Positions 26,292-34,406 of a stretch of 64,000 nt of DNA are shown piece by piece. The stretch's first letter is position 1. Every line of letters begins with the position of its first letter. The DNA lies in NCBI RefSeq assembly GCF_016904945.1, contig NZ_JADIKF010000036.1, positions 134,505-198,504 of the forward strand. The letters are read 5' to 3'. The translations under genes were made by a program, and so were the position numbers. Source of the stretch: Dyella mobilis (GTDB lineage Bacteria > Pseudomonadota > Gammaproteobacteria > Xanthomonadales > Rhodanobacteraceae). Below the pieces are notes generated by a model. It saw only the letters and a list, made by a program, of their open reading frames with translations, did no database searches and was not told the DNA's origin.

Positions 26292-28427
26292 ATGCAAACT
26301 GCAAAGCAAGCGTCGATTCGTGTTGCTTTTCTCGCATGCATGGCCGGGTTCGCCGGGTCGTTGGCAGCCCAGGCAGTAAATGAGACTAACAGACCAAAGG
26401 AGATCACAAGCGCTACCGATGCGCAGGCCCGCGAGACCTGGTCAAAGACGATGCACCATACTCCAGCCCCAAAGGGAGGGTGCTTCAAGGCTGCTTATCC
26501 CAGTACAAAATGGGTAGAGGTGCAATGTGCGCCTCCGCCCAAAGCGCACAATGTGCGGCCGCGGCGTATCAAGAAAGAAGGCGGTACCGAGGCTGTCGGA
26601 GGTACTGCATCGGGCAGCAACGACTTGGTCGCTCAGGCTCCAACCGGACATTTTTTTTCGACTGTCGTGGGCAAATTCCGCGTTGTAAATGGCGTTACGA
26701 GTGAGACAAACGTCCAGGTTCCTGCTTACCCATACAGCGGCGTTTCTGGCTCCAATGAATTCATGCTGCAGATCAACACGAATTCGGATACTTACTCCAG
26801 TGCATGTGGCTCTTATTCGGCTTGCGTGCCATGGGTACAGTATCTGATGTCCACCAACGACATCGTGTCGAGCACGGATACCGGCAAGTCGGTGGTATTT
26901 ATCGAATACTGGTTGTTCAACTATGGCGGTGCAGGCAATACATCCGGCAATTGCCCTACCGGCTTCAGTGACATTGAGCCTGATACAGACGGCTATGACT
27001 GTGAGCAGAATGGCGGGGCTACCGTCATCTATGACGGTCAAATTCCAATTACCGACCTGGACCAGCTCTCCATGTCCGCTTCCGCCACGCCAGGCGGAAA
27101 CGATGAGGCCACGGTTATCTATAAAGGTGTTGCCTATAAATCAGCCACGGTCCCTGACAACTATACAAAAATCTCCAGCGTCTGGAACCAGGCTGAATTC
27201 AACGTGCTGGGGAACTGGAATGGTTGGCAAGCCCAATTCAACGACGGTACGGTTTTGGTCCTTGAGTCCGACGTTACCGATGGCACGACGAATCAGCCAA
27301 CGTGTCAATTCAATGCGGGTACCACGGGCGAATCAAACAACCTCAACTTCGTTCCATCAACGACTTCCCCGACTTGCTGCCCCTATGGCGGAAGCACGCC
27401 TTCGATCCAGTTCATGGAAGTCTATGACACGAGCCACACTCACACGGCAAGCTGTGGTGCGTCCAGCATCGTTGGGGAACCGCACATCACGACCGTCGAT
27501 GATGTCTACTACAATTTCCAGGCAGCTGGAGAGTTTATCTCCCTCCAGGATTCATCCGGCACAATGATTCAAACGCGGCAAACCCCGATTCCAACTCTGA
27601 AGCCCGGCGATTACGACCCTGGCAACAAAAACAACGACCAGCTGTTCAGCTGCCTGGCAGTGAACTCCGCCGTTGCCGCTAGGGTAGGGGGCCATCGCGT
27701 CTCCTACGAGCCCAGCTTTACCGGCGCTTACGGTCACGGCACATTCGATCTCCGCATCGATGGCAAACTCACGACCCTCGATGCAAAGCCCATTGGTCTG
27801 GGCAGCGGAGCCCTGGTCAAAAAGTCTTCGGCAGGCAACGGAGTCGAAATCGATTTCCCTGATGGCAAAGTCTTAACCGCGATTCCCTCAGGCAGCTACG
27901 ACTCCATCCAGTATCTCAACCTCCAGTTTGAACACACCGGACTTCTCAGCGATGGCGTCGGACCATCCGAGACCGGCATCGCTGGGTACGTTCCCAAAGG
28001 CAGCTGGTTGCCCGCTCTGCCAAACGGAAAGGCAGTGGGTGCCATGCCAGCCTCCTTGAGTGGGCGCTACGACACCCTCTATCACACATTCGGCAATGCA
28101 TGGCGTGTTACCAACAGCAACACACTCTTTGACTACCCTCCCGGCCAATCGACCGCCAATTTCACAAACACGGCGTGGCCCGTTGAAAACGCCAAGGTAT
28201 GCACTATTCCCAATCAGTCCCCCGCAAAACCGGTTAGTGCCGAGGTCGCCGAGGTGGCCTGCAAAAATGTTACCAATGCACTGCTGCACGCCAGTTGCCT
28301 CTTCGATGTCGAGGTCACAGGCAACACCGGCTTTGCTGGAACCTACAAGGCCAGCGAGCTGGCCCATACAGTGCTTCACGTCAAACCCATTGACGTCAGC
28401 AAACTTCCTGGCAGTAAGGTCAATTAA
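26292..28427 (+). CDS. Large secreted protein with C-terminal von Willebrand D-like domain
   Basis: 711 residues from ATG 26292 (GGAGGGA upstream); signal peptide ends near GSLAAQA. Residues about 110-400 match no family I can name, but have repeating aromatic/Gly segments (FFSTVVGKFRVVNG, GSNEFMLQINTNSDT, VFIEYWLFNYGG, WNQAEFNVLGNWNG) of an extracellular lectin- or neprosin-like type. From about residue 405, IVGEPHITTVDDVYYNFQAAGEFISLQ starts a vWD-like domain (GDPH-type motif) that runs through NGVEIDFPDGK and SGRYDTLYHTFGNAW. Three N-terminal to C-terminal Cys sets may form disulfides. Extracellular adhesion or matrix role is a guess. Confidence 0.8.
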   Translation: MQTAKQASIRVAFLACMAGFAGSLAAQAVNETNRPKEITSATDAQARETWSKTMHHTPAPKGGCFKAAYPSTKWVEVQCAPPPKAHNVRPRRIKKEGGTEAVGGTASGSNDLVAQAPTGHFFSTVVGKFRVVNGVTSETNVQVPAYPYSGVSGSNEFMLQINTNSDTYSSACGSYSACVPWVQYLMSTNDIVSSTDTGKSVVFIEYWLFNYGGAGNTSGNCPTGFSDIEPDTDGYDCEQNGGATVIYDGQIPITDLDQLSMSASATPGGNDEATVIYKGVAYKSATVPDNYTKISSVWNQAEFNVLGNWNGWQAQFNDGTVLVLESDVTDGTTNQPTCQFNAGTTGESNNLNFVPSTTSPTCCPYGGSTPSIQFMEVYDTSHTHTASCGASSIVGEPHITTVDDVYYNFQAAGEFISLQDSSGTMIQTRQTPIPTLKPGDYDPGNKNNDQLFSCLAVNSAVAARVGGHRVSYEPSFTGAYGHGTFDLRIDGKLTTLDAKPIGLGSGALVKKSSAGNGVEIDFPDGKVLTAIPSGSYDSIQYLNLQFEHTGLLSDGVGPSETGIAGYVPKGSWLPALPNGKAVGAMPASLSGRYDTLYHTFGNAWRVTNSNTLFDYPPGQSTANFTNTAWPVENAKVCTIPNQSPAKPVSAEVAEVACKNVTNALLHASCLFDVEVTGNTGFAGTYKASELAHTVLHVKPIDVSKLPGSKVN

Positions 28428-28435
28428 CTCACGTC

Positions 28436-28468
28436 GCGGCGACCGCCTAAACACGGTCGCCGCTTTTT
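28436..28468 (+). terminator. Strong rho-independent terminator after the vWD gene
   Basis: A 10-bp stem, GCGGCGACCG / CGGTCGCCGC, with an 8-base loop, is followed directly by TTTTT. It starts eight bases after the stop codon. Confidence 0.92.
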
Positions 28469-28470
28469 CT

Positions 28471-28775
28471 CATAATTGGGGGAGGGCAGACACCCCCTTT
28501 ATCGCTTGAGCGATTAGCGGTGGTTGTCGTCGGTAGCCGCGTCCCAGGGGAATGGCGTTCATCGCAATAGCCGTGCTAACGTAGCCGGGTCGGAAAAGGC
28601 AGACTTGGTTTGGTAAGCCCAAGTCCTTTCGGTAACGAAAGCTCTGGTCTTTGGCTTCGTGCTTGGGACCCCCGCGACGAATATCGGACGCCATGCGCGC
28701 CCCATCATTCGTCCTTGGGGTTCTCGAATTCGAGGAACGCTCCGGTCGAATATCGAATCGACTCTGGAGTCACCC
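28471..28775. other. Intergenic region, no gene seen
   Basis: 305 bases between the terminator and the FAD monooxygenase. Nothing beyond a presumed promoter was recognised. Confidence 0.45.
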
Positions 28776-30332
28776 ATGCACAGTCATCATCCGAAATCCC
28801 ATGACGTTGTTATTGCCGGTGCAGGCCCCGTCGGCCTGTTTCTCGCCTGTGAACTCAGACTCTTCGGCCTTTCGGTCGTAGTGCTGGAGCAATCCGCGGA
28901 TCCACGTTCGCCCTTTAAGCGACTTCCTTTTGGCATGCGCGGCCTTTCGGCCCCCACCTTGGAAGCGTTCTACCGCCGCGAACTGCTGGACGCCGTGAAA
29001 GAGGCGCAGCAAGTGAAAGAAGCTTCCGGTGCCGTCCGGGCGGCGGCTCACTGGATGCAGGAAGCACGGCGTCCGGCGGGCCATTTTGCAGGCATCCCGT
29101 TCTTCGATGACCAAATCGATCGCTCACGTTGGCCTTATCGCTTGCCAAGCCCTGCGGGCACCAGTCTGATGGTGGAAATGGAATCCCTCGAAGCCGTACT
29201 CGCGACTCGGGCATGCGCCATGGGCGTCGACATTCGCCGCGGTGTTGCCGTCGAGGGATTCGAGCAGACGGACGACGAAGTGATCGTCCGCACCAAGGAC
29301 GAGACCTTCTGCGGTCGCTGGCTCGTTGGGTGCGATGGTGGCCGCAGCATGGTGCGCAAGCTGGGCGGTTTCGATTTCGTCGGCACGGATCCTGAGTTCA
29401 CCGGATATTCGCTCGACGTCGAGATGGAAGATCCTGATGCACTTCACCCGGGCCGCACCTACACGCCGACAGGCATGTATACCTACGCCCGGCCCGGAAC
29501 CGTCGCCATGGTCGACTTCGATGGCGGCGCTTTTCACCGCACCCAGCCGATCACGCTCGATCACGTGCAGACGGTGTTGCGTCGTGTTTCCCAAACGGAC
29601 GTGACGCTGACTGCTTTGCGACTCGCTACGACGTGGACGGATCGTGCCTGCCAGGCAACCGCCTATCGCAGCGGTCGGATCTTGCTCGCCGGCGACGCCG
29701 CACACATTCATTCTCCGCTGGGCGGCCAGGGACTCAATCTCGGGATCGGCGACGCAATGAACCTCGGATGGAAGCTCGCAGCTACCCATCGCGGAGACGC
29801 GCCGGTCGGCCTGCTCGACAGTTATCTGGACGAGAGGCATCCGGTGGGAAAGCAGGTTCTCGACTGGTCGCGCGCCCAGGTCGCTCTCATGCGCCCAAGC
29901 CCCAGTTCTCGGGCGCTGGAAGCCATCGTCCGCCAACTCGTCGACACGCGCGACGGTGCAACTTACTTCGCCGAGCGCGTATGGGGCGTTTCCCTTCGAT
30001 ACGACGTGGGTGCCGATCATCCGCTGGCAGGGCGCAGCGTGCCGGACTTTGAGCTGTCCGATGGCACAAAGGTCGGTGCACTGCTCAACCGCGGAAACGG
30101 CTTGTGGCTGGACTTCAGCGCACATACCCCATGTCGGGAGCTTGCGAGCCGCTGGCGCGATCGCGTTATGTATGTTGCAGGCAGCGTCGAAGACAACCTC
30201 AGCTTGGACGCGGTGCTGGTACGTCCCGATGGCATCGTGGCCTGGGCTGGGGAAGGGGGCTTTGACCCCGAGCAGGCGACTCGGGCGGCAACGCGGTGGT
30301 TCGGCGAATCCAGGCCGGCAACCACCCAGTGA
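28776..30332 (+). CDS. FAD-dependent aromatic monooxygenase (PgaE/MhpA group)
   Basis: 518 residues from ATG 28776 (GGAGT upstream). Group A flavoprotein monooxygenase: the dinucleotide fold DVVIAGAGPVGLFLACEL, then the middle WLVGCDGGRSMVRKLGGFDF (DG motif) and RILLAGDAAHIHSPLGGQGLNLGIGDAMNLGWKLA (GD motif). The final about 100 residues (DFELSDGTKVGALLN, MYVAGSVEDNLSLDAVLVRPDGIVAWAG) are the thioredoxin-like C-terminal domain. Family members hydroxylate phenols, polyketides or rifamycin with NADPH and O2. Regulators are not adjacent. Substrate unknown; a detoxification or catabolic role is plausible. Confidence 0.92.
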   Translation: MHSHHPKSHDVVIAGAGPVGLFLACELRLFGLSVVVLEQSADPRSPFKRLPFGMRGLSAPTLEAFYRRELLDAVKEAQQVKEASGAVRAAAHWMQEARRPAGHFAGIPFFDDQIDRSRWPYRLPSPAGTSLMVEMESLEAVLATRACAMGVDIRRGVAVEGFEQTDDEVIVRTKDETFCGRWLVGCDGGRSMVRKLGGFDFVGTDPEFTGYSLDVEMEDPDALHPGRTYTPTGMYTYARPGTVAMVDFDGGAFHRTQPITLDHVQTVLRRVSQTDVTLTALRLATTWTDRACQATAYRSGRILLAGDAAHIHSPLGGQGLNLGIGDAMNLGWKLAATHRGDAPVGLLDSYLDERHPVGKQVLDWSRAQVALMRPSPSSRALEAIVRQLVDTRDGATYFAERVWGVSLRYDVGADHPLAGRSVPDFELSDGTKVGALLNRGNGLWLDFSAHTPCRELASRWRDRVMYVAGSVEDNLSLDAVLVRPDGIVAWAGEGGFDPEQATRAATRWFGESRPATTQ

Positions 30333-30466
30333 ATGGAGCCGATGGCGCATGTATCCACCGCCAACTGCGGATTACGGTGATGGCTGAACGGCGCTCCAGC
30401 ATGGTCTGAACAACGCGCTGGTGTTGGCCACCTTGCTGCTGGTATCCAATTCCGGTCGTTCCGAAG

Positions 30467-30495
30467 GATCCGCCATGGGTCGAAAGCGGATATCG
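30467..30495. repeat. Palindromic repeat, copy next to the stop of the gene at 30501
   Basis: It contains TCCGCCATGGGTCGAA, shared exactly with the palindrome at 31489-31539, and pairs ATCCGC with GCGGAT. It lies five bases after the minus-strand stop codon at 30501. Confidence 0.65.
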
Positions 30496-30500
30496 AAAAG

Positions 30501-30785
30501 CTACTGGATAAGATGATTTCGCCATCGGATAAGCACTTTAGCCACGTTGGCGTCATGGTCTTGATTGGCCTTCACGCCAATATGTTCTGTACTCAGCCAA
30601 TGTAGATATTCGGCAACCTCTTTCCCATCGGTAGACACCTGAAGCCGCCGAAATATCTGAGGAACGTAGCTTTCGTACTCACCTCGTGCTTGAGGAACGC
30701 AAGCGACTCCGATTGGATCCCATACGTAGTAAAGAACCTCATCGATCCTCCGTAGAAGCTCCCTTTCTGCTGGCGAAAGACTCAC
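30501..30785 (-). CDS. Small conserved-type hypothetical protein (cassette-like gene)
   Basis: 94 residues from GTG 30785 (GGGGATG six bases upstream); upstream frame to 30866 runs into a palindrome and is not credible. Sequence SPAERELLRRIDEVLYYVWDPIGV, EYESYVPQIFRRLQ, KEVAEYLHWLSTEHIG looks like a compact soluble helical protein; the RIDEVL.YVWDP.GV start recurs in unassigned proteobacterial proteins. No motif of activity. It is one of three minus-strand genes each followed by a related palindrome. Confidence 0.7.
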   Translation of the reverse strand: MSLSPAERELLRRIDEVLYYVWDPIGVACVPQARGEYESYVPQIFRRLQVSTDGKEVAEYLHWLSTEHIGVKANQDHDANVAKVLIRWRNHLIQ

Positions 30786-30814
30786 TGATTCATCCCCGGA
30801 TGTGCTTTCACATA

Positions 30815-30916
30815 GTCCGCTTCGGGTGGCGGCCTCAACTGGTCGATGCAACACTGCTGCTTGCACAGTCGCTAGTGTGTTGCATCGACCAGTTGAGGCC
30901 GCCGTCGGAAGCGGAC
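30815..30916. repeat. Long inverted repeat, 40-base arms, 22-base loop
   Basis: Left arm 30815-30854 and right arm 30877-30916 match at 37 of 40 positions. The innermost part pairs CTGGTCGATGCAACAC exactly with GTGTTGCATCGACCAG. Outer ends are GTCCGC / GCGGAC, the same as the other palindromes near here. It lies between two minus-strand genes and would form a very strong stem. Confidence 0.9.
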
Positions 30917-30990
30917 ATTGTTCTCGTCGGAACAGGCAAGCTTGCTTGTGGCTACCTTCGCACGAATTTCCAGACAGTCACTCCCGCGAT

Positions 30991-31473
30991 CTACACCAAG
31001 AGCGCACCAGCGAGAATCAATGGTAAGCATATAGCCAGTGCCCAAAGTCCACACTTGAACAATGCACACTGGGAGGTTCTGTAGCTCGTGCCTGGATAGC
31101 CACGATCTTCCAAGTCCATAGCGCGACGAGCTGCCGGGATTAGGTAGACGAAAAAGTTAGCAAGAAGGAATGCAGGAAAAATGGCCGCGATGAAGGAAGG
31201 AAATAGGGTAAGGGCCTGACTTAAGGTCAATGGACCGTTATGGAACAGATTAGGCGCGTCAGGATGCACCAATCCGTGTAAGTGAGATGCGCCCTTCGTC
31301 AGCGAGAAGGTAATTGCTCCCCAAAGTGGGAAACCGAGCAACGGGAGAAGAATGTTCCACGCGCTTTTACGCCTTTGTGACCGTCGCTGGGCATTGGCAA
31401 GCCAAGTGCCATTTTTTAATTCGCCTGCCACGATGGCAAGCTGATCATTGTCGTGCTTTTGAGTATTTGCCAT
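30991..31473 (-). CDS. Small membrane protein, three predicted helices
   Basis: 160 residues from ATG 31473, with AAGGGGG upstream; 13 further codons upstream are not needed. Hydrophobic segments at LLPLLGFPLWGAITFSL, LFPSFIAAIFPAFLLANFF and LWALAICLPLILAGALLV. No recognised domain; ends LAGALLV. It is one of the three cassette-like minus-strand genes. Cannot be assigned a function. Confidence 0.75.
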   Translation of the reverse strand: MANTQKHDNDQLAIVAGELKNGTWLANAQRRSQRRKSAWNILLPLLGFPLWGAITFSLTKGASHLHGLVHPDAPNLFHNGPLTLSQALTLFPSFIAAIFPAFLLANFFVYLIPAARRAMDLEDRGYPGTSYRTSQCALFKCGLWALAICLPLILAGALLV

Positions 31474-31488
31474 AGAAGCCCCCTTGCT

Positions 31489-31539
31489 TCCTAACGCGAT
31501 TATGTCCGCCATGGGTCGAAGGCCGACATCCGTCTAGGC
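31489..31539. repeat. Imperfect palindrome filling the gap between two minus-strand genes
   Basis: Ends CCTA and TAGG pair, and inner TGTCCGCC / GGCCGACA pair around ATGGGTCGAA. On the minus strand the outer right end is GTTAGG, close to an integron attC core (GTTRRRY), but the far end reads GTCTAGG-type and is degenerate. It abuts the stop codon at 31540. Confidence 0.55.
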
Positions 31540-31881
31540 CTACTCCACCCTAGAAGTAGAGTCGTATTTATCAATGATTTTCACGCATTCGCCAAGTAGT
31601 GATCGACGAAACTTTGCCTCGATCCGAGCCAGCCTGTCGTCGGAATCAAGCATAGGGCCGGAACTCCATAGGAGCCGAGCGCCGCCCAGCGGAATGTCTG
31701 GCGGAATGTTCGCAATAAAAAAAGCAAAGAAAGGATGCTCGCGCTGATACGACTCACCTAACCACAAGAGTATGTTCTCAATTCGAGAAGCGCCGACTGC
31801 AAGGCCGACTTGCAGCGTAAGTAGCGCTTTCGCGGCGGAAACCAACTTCTTGCGCCGTGAGATTTCCTGCTCTGGGGTCAT
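31540..31881 (-). CDS. DUF2489-like protein (cassette-like gene)
   Basis: 113 residues. EQEISRRKKLVSAAKALLTLQVGLAVGASRIENILLWL and the C-terminal ARIEAKFRRSLLGECVKIIDKYD match what I know of DUF2489 domain proteins: a helical domain of unknown function. No signal peptide. A small stand-alone gene followed directly by a palindrome. Confidence 0.7.
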   Translation of the reverse strand: MTPEQEISRRKKLVSAAKALLTLQVGLAVGASRIENILLWLGESYQREHPFFAFFIANIPPDIPLGGARLLWSSGPMLDSDDRLARIEAKFRRSLLGECVKIIDKYDSTSRVE

Positions 31882-32193
31882 GCATCTACCGCTCCTGATC
31901 TTTGATAACGTTTATGCCCGCCTTGGGCGGCGAACCCTCTCGGAATCATAGCCGTAAGCGCTCTTAGCACCCATGGTCAGCACCCGTTGTGTGCTCAGTG
32001 TTTGCCGGAATCGATGCCCATCCCGACCGAAACCCTTAGCCATTTTTTTCAACACAGAAACGCAAGTGGCCCCGAGTAGGCACCTGCGTGCTGATGCCCG
32101 GCCTGGGTTCAGGGCGCCAGAGGATCTGCATGCGATTTGCACCCGTAAAGCATCCGCTTGCAAATTGCCCATCCCAAGCATACAGTGAACCAT
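31882..32193. other. Intergenic region, no gene seen
   Basis: About 312 bases between the divergent cassette-like and ArsR genes. A short hairpin CCGCC/GGCGG is near 31918-31930. The right edge holds the ArsR operator. Confidence 0.45.
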
Positions 32194-32202
32194 ATGGTTC
32201 AC
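32185..32202. promoter_or_regulatory. Perfect 18-bp palindrome over the ArsR start codon
   Basis: GTGAACCATATGGTTCAC is fully self-complementary and the ATG of the regulator is within it. This is a typical ArsR-family operator shape and would allow the protein to block its own transcript. Confidence 0.75.
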
Positions 32203-32556
32203 TATCAGGCCCGCCTCGACGCCACCTTTGCCGCACTCTCCGATGTCACCCGACGCGGGGTGCTGGAGCAGCTCGGGGGGTCAGATGCCTCCATCACCGA
32301 CCTTGCCCAACGGTTTCACATGACCCTCACGGGCATGAAGAAGCACGTCAGCGTCCTGGAGCAGGCGGGACTCGTGATCACCGAGAAGGTGGGGCGCGTA
32401 CGTACCTGCAAGCTCGGATCGCGCCGGCTGGAAGAAGAGGCCGCCTGGATCGAGCAGCACCGCCAGCTCTGGAGCGCACGCTTCGATGCGCTGGACGAAC
32501 TTGTCGAACAGTTGAAACGCAAGGAGAAGGCAGATGCCAAACGTAAAAGAAGGTAG
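32194..32556 (+). CDS. ArsR-family transcriptional regulator
   Basis: 120 residues. Winged helix-turn-helix: ARLDATFAALSDVTRRGVLEQL, SDASITDLAQRFHMTLTGMKKHVSVLEQAGLV, ITEKVGRVRTCKLG. No metal-binding Cys motif, so it belongs to the non-metal ArsR group usually paired with an SRPBCC protein. The next gene is such a protein, overlapping by 23 bases. Its operator palindrome overlaps the start codon. Confidence 0.93.
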   Translation: MVHYQARLDATFAALSDVTRRGVLEQLGGSDASITDLAQRFHMTLTGMKKHVSVLEQAGLVITEKVGRVRTCKLGSRRLEEEAAWIEQHRQLWSARFDALDELVEQLKRKEKADAKRKRR

Positions 32557-33034
32557 TTCCGCCGTCATGAACCGCACCGCCGTGGAACGCAAGTCCGATC
32601 GCGAACTGGTGGTGACGCGAACGTTCGATGCCCCCGCGCACATCGTCTTCGAAGCGTGGAGCAAACCCGAATTGTTCAAGCTGTGGTGGGTGCCGAAGTC
32701 GGCCGGCATGTCGCTGGTCTCCTGCGACATGGACATTCGCACGGGAGGCACGTATCGCCTGGTGTTCCGCCATCCGGCCTTCGAGCAGCCGATGGCATTC
32801 TTCGGCACATACAGCGAAGTAACGCCGCACAAGCGCATGGTATGGACGAACGAAGAAAGCGATCAGGGCGCCGTGACCACGGTGACGTTCGAAGAAAATG
32901 CCGGCAGGACGCTGGTCACTCTGCACGAACTCTATCCCACGACAGAGGCCCGAGACGAAGCCCTTGCCGGTTCGGCGGAAGGCCTGCCCGAACAGTTCGC
33001 GCAGCTGGATGAGTTGCTCGCAAGCAGATCGTGA
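32534..33034 (+). CDS. SRPBCC/AHSA1-domain protein
   Basis: 166 residues, GGAG upstream of the ATG, overlapping the ArsR gene. LVVTRTFDAPAHIVFEAWSKPELFKLWWVPK, SCDMDIRTGGTYRLVF and FEENAGRTLVTLHELYPT match the Activator-of-Hsp90-like/START SRPBCC family, a hydrophobic-cavity fold. In ArsR-SRPBCC pairs it is the regulated gene; ligand unknown. A terminator hairpin follows. Confidence 0.92.
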   Translation: MPNVKEGSSAVMNRTAVERKSDRELVVTRTFDAPAHIVFEAWSKPELFKLWWVPKSAGMSLVSCDMDIRTGGTYRLVFRHPAFEQPMAFFGTYSEVTPHKRMVWTNEESDQGAVTTVTFEENAGRTLVTLHELYPTTEARDEALAGSAEGLPEQFAQLDELLASRS

Positions 33035-33040
33035 CCTTGC

Positions 33041-33075
33041 CGCCCGCCGCGCCACCGGAAGCACGGCGGGCGTTT
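33041..33075 (+). terminator. Terminator after the SRPBCC gene
   Basis: Stem CGCCCGCCG / CGGCGGGCG (9 bp), 14-base loop, then TTT. It starts six bases after the stop codon. Confidence 0.7.
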
Positions 33076-33138
33076 GCTGCGCTTTGGCGTCTCGCCCACC
33101 AGGCGGGCACACGCCGAGGAACCATCAAGCGAATCCCC

Positions 33139-33699
33139 TCAGCCGCGCAATTTCAAGGCGAAGATGTCTTGCGCAACGCAACTTAAATCGCCATTGAGCT
33201 GGTGATCGGCGCCGTCAAGAGGGCGCGCGAGCGCATGAGGCATTGCGCTTTCGTATAAGCGGAGATGCTCAAAGGGAACAACTTCGTCATGCGTTCCGTG
33301 ATACAGAAAAAACGGCACGTCGGCAGGCAGGTGATCGGCAAGATTGCTCTTGGAGCTGATTTCATCGCTTGGCCATCCGCCGTCGCCAATAAACGGAGTC
33401 GCTATGAGAAAGACGCCGCCGAGTTTGCGCCGAGGTAGTTGATCGGCCAGCGTGTGGATGAGGATGGCGCCGCCTATGGAGTGGCCGATGAGCAACACGC
33501 CGTCTTGCAGGTCAGCAACCTCATTCCTCAAGGCGTCTCGCCAAGGCGGGTAATGGGGATCGGCCTCGTCGGGCATGCGGGGATAGCGAACGCTATAACC
33601 CGGGCCAAGTTCCTTCTTTAGACGGGCAACGAGCCTGGCGTCCCATTGGTCGTGTACGTCCCGACCACCGCCTTGCACGAATAAGATGTCGACAGTCAC
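33139..33699 (-). CDS. RBBP9/YdeN-like alpha/beta hydrolase
   Basis: 186 residues from GTG 33699, chosen because AAAGGAG lies 10 bases upstream; ATG 33726 is the alternative. Alpha/beta-hydrolase features: VDILFVQGGGRD, the nucleophile elbow LLIGHSIGGAIL, FLIATPF and, near the end, DEVVPFEHL and GADHQLNG (acid and His). It is a soluble serine hydrolase of unknown substrate. It is on the same strand as the motor-like operon; its stop at 33139 is beyond the end of that operon, and a 72-base gap separates them. Confidence 0.88.
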   Translation of the reverse strand: MTVDILFVQGGGRDVHDQWDARLVARLKKELGPGYSVRYPRMPDEADPHYPPWRDALRNEVADLQDGVLLIGHSIGGAILIHTLADQLPRRKLGGVFLIATPFIGDGGWPSDEISSKSNLADHLPADVPFFLYHGTHDEVVPFEHLRLYESAMPHALARPLDGADHQLNGDLSCVAQDIFALKLRG

Positions 33700-33770
33700 G
33701 TTCTTCGTGCTCCTTTCAGAAGCCATCCACTGACCGGGCAACACTCGACTTGTAGCGATGGAGGGTACGC

Positions 33771-34406
33771 TCAATCCTGCTGCTTGCCTGCCTTTTTTCT
33801 CGACGCGCGCTTCCTGGTACTCGCGACTGACTGTATATCCGGGTGCACCTGGGGTGCAGCCACGTTGATCTGCTCAAGCCCTGCCAGATCGTCGACATAA
33901 CTGAGGAAATGCTGGAGATATCCCGGCGAGATGCCGCGCATCAGGGTGACGGCGCGGTGCACTAGCGCGCTCGAGTTGAGCGGGCCTGCATTGGTGGGCA
34001 CCTGTTGCAGCGACTGCCGCATTTGGCTGTCGGCACGCAGCCTGGACCAGAGCGTGCGGAATTCCTTCAATAGTTCCGGTGCGGCAAACGAAGGTGCATC
34101 GGGAGCCTCATCGCCCGCGGCGACGTGATCGACCAATGCGCCCAGCGCGCCACGCGCGCGCGCAGCATCATCGCCGGCGCCGGTGATGTCCTGGTCGCGG
34201 CGAGGCCCGTGCTCGAGATCGACTTCGTAGGCATCAAGCAGGGTGGAGAGTCGCTCATCCAGCCTTTGGCGGGCTTCGCCTTGGTAATTGGCGGCACGCC
34301 GCTCCAGCGCATCCATGAGGTGAAACTGCAAGGGATCGAAGCGATGGGCACCGCGCTCGCGCCACGTGTCGAGCCGGGTGCGGGCATGCGTCGAGCGCTT
34401 ATTCAT
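33771..34406 (-). CDS. DUF2894-domain protein (motor-like operon)
   Basis: 211 residues from ATG 34406, overlapping the OmpA-like gene by 8 bases. DUF2894 signature: TRLDTWRERGAHRFDPLQFHLMDALERRA, LDAYEVDLEH, LLKEFRTLWSRLRADSQMRQSLQQVPTNAGPLNSSALVHRAVTLMRGISPGYLQHFLSYVDDLAGLEQ. Soluble, mostly helical, ending in a basic tail. It is the last gene of a four-gene overlapping operon. The same set recurs in Xanthomonadales and Burkholderiales to my knowledge. Function unknown. Confidence 0.88.
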   Translation of the reverse strand: MNKRSTHARTRLDTWRERGAHRFDPLQFHLMDALERRAANYQGEARQRLDERLSTLLDAYEVDLEHGPRRDQDITGAGDDAARARGALGALVDHVAAGDEAPDAPSFAAPELLKEFRTLWSRLRADSQMRQSLQQVPTNAGPLNSSALVHRAVTLMRGISPGYLQHFLSYVDDLAGLEQINVAAPQVHPDIQSVASTRKRASRKKAGKQQD

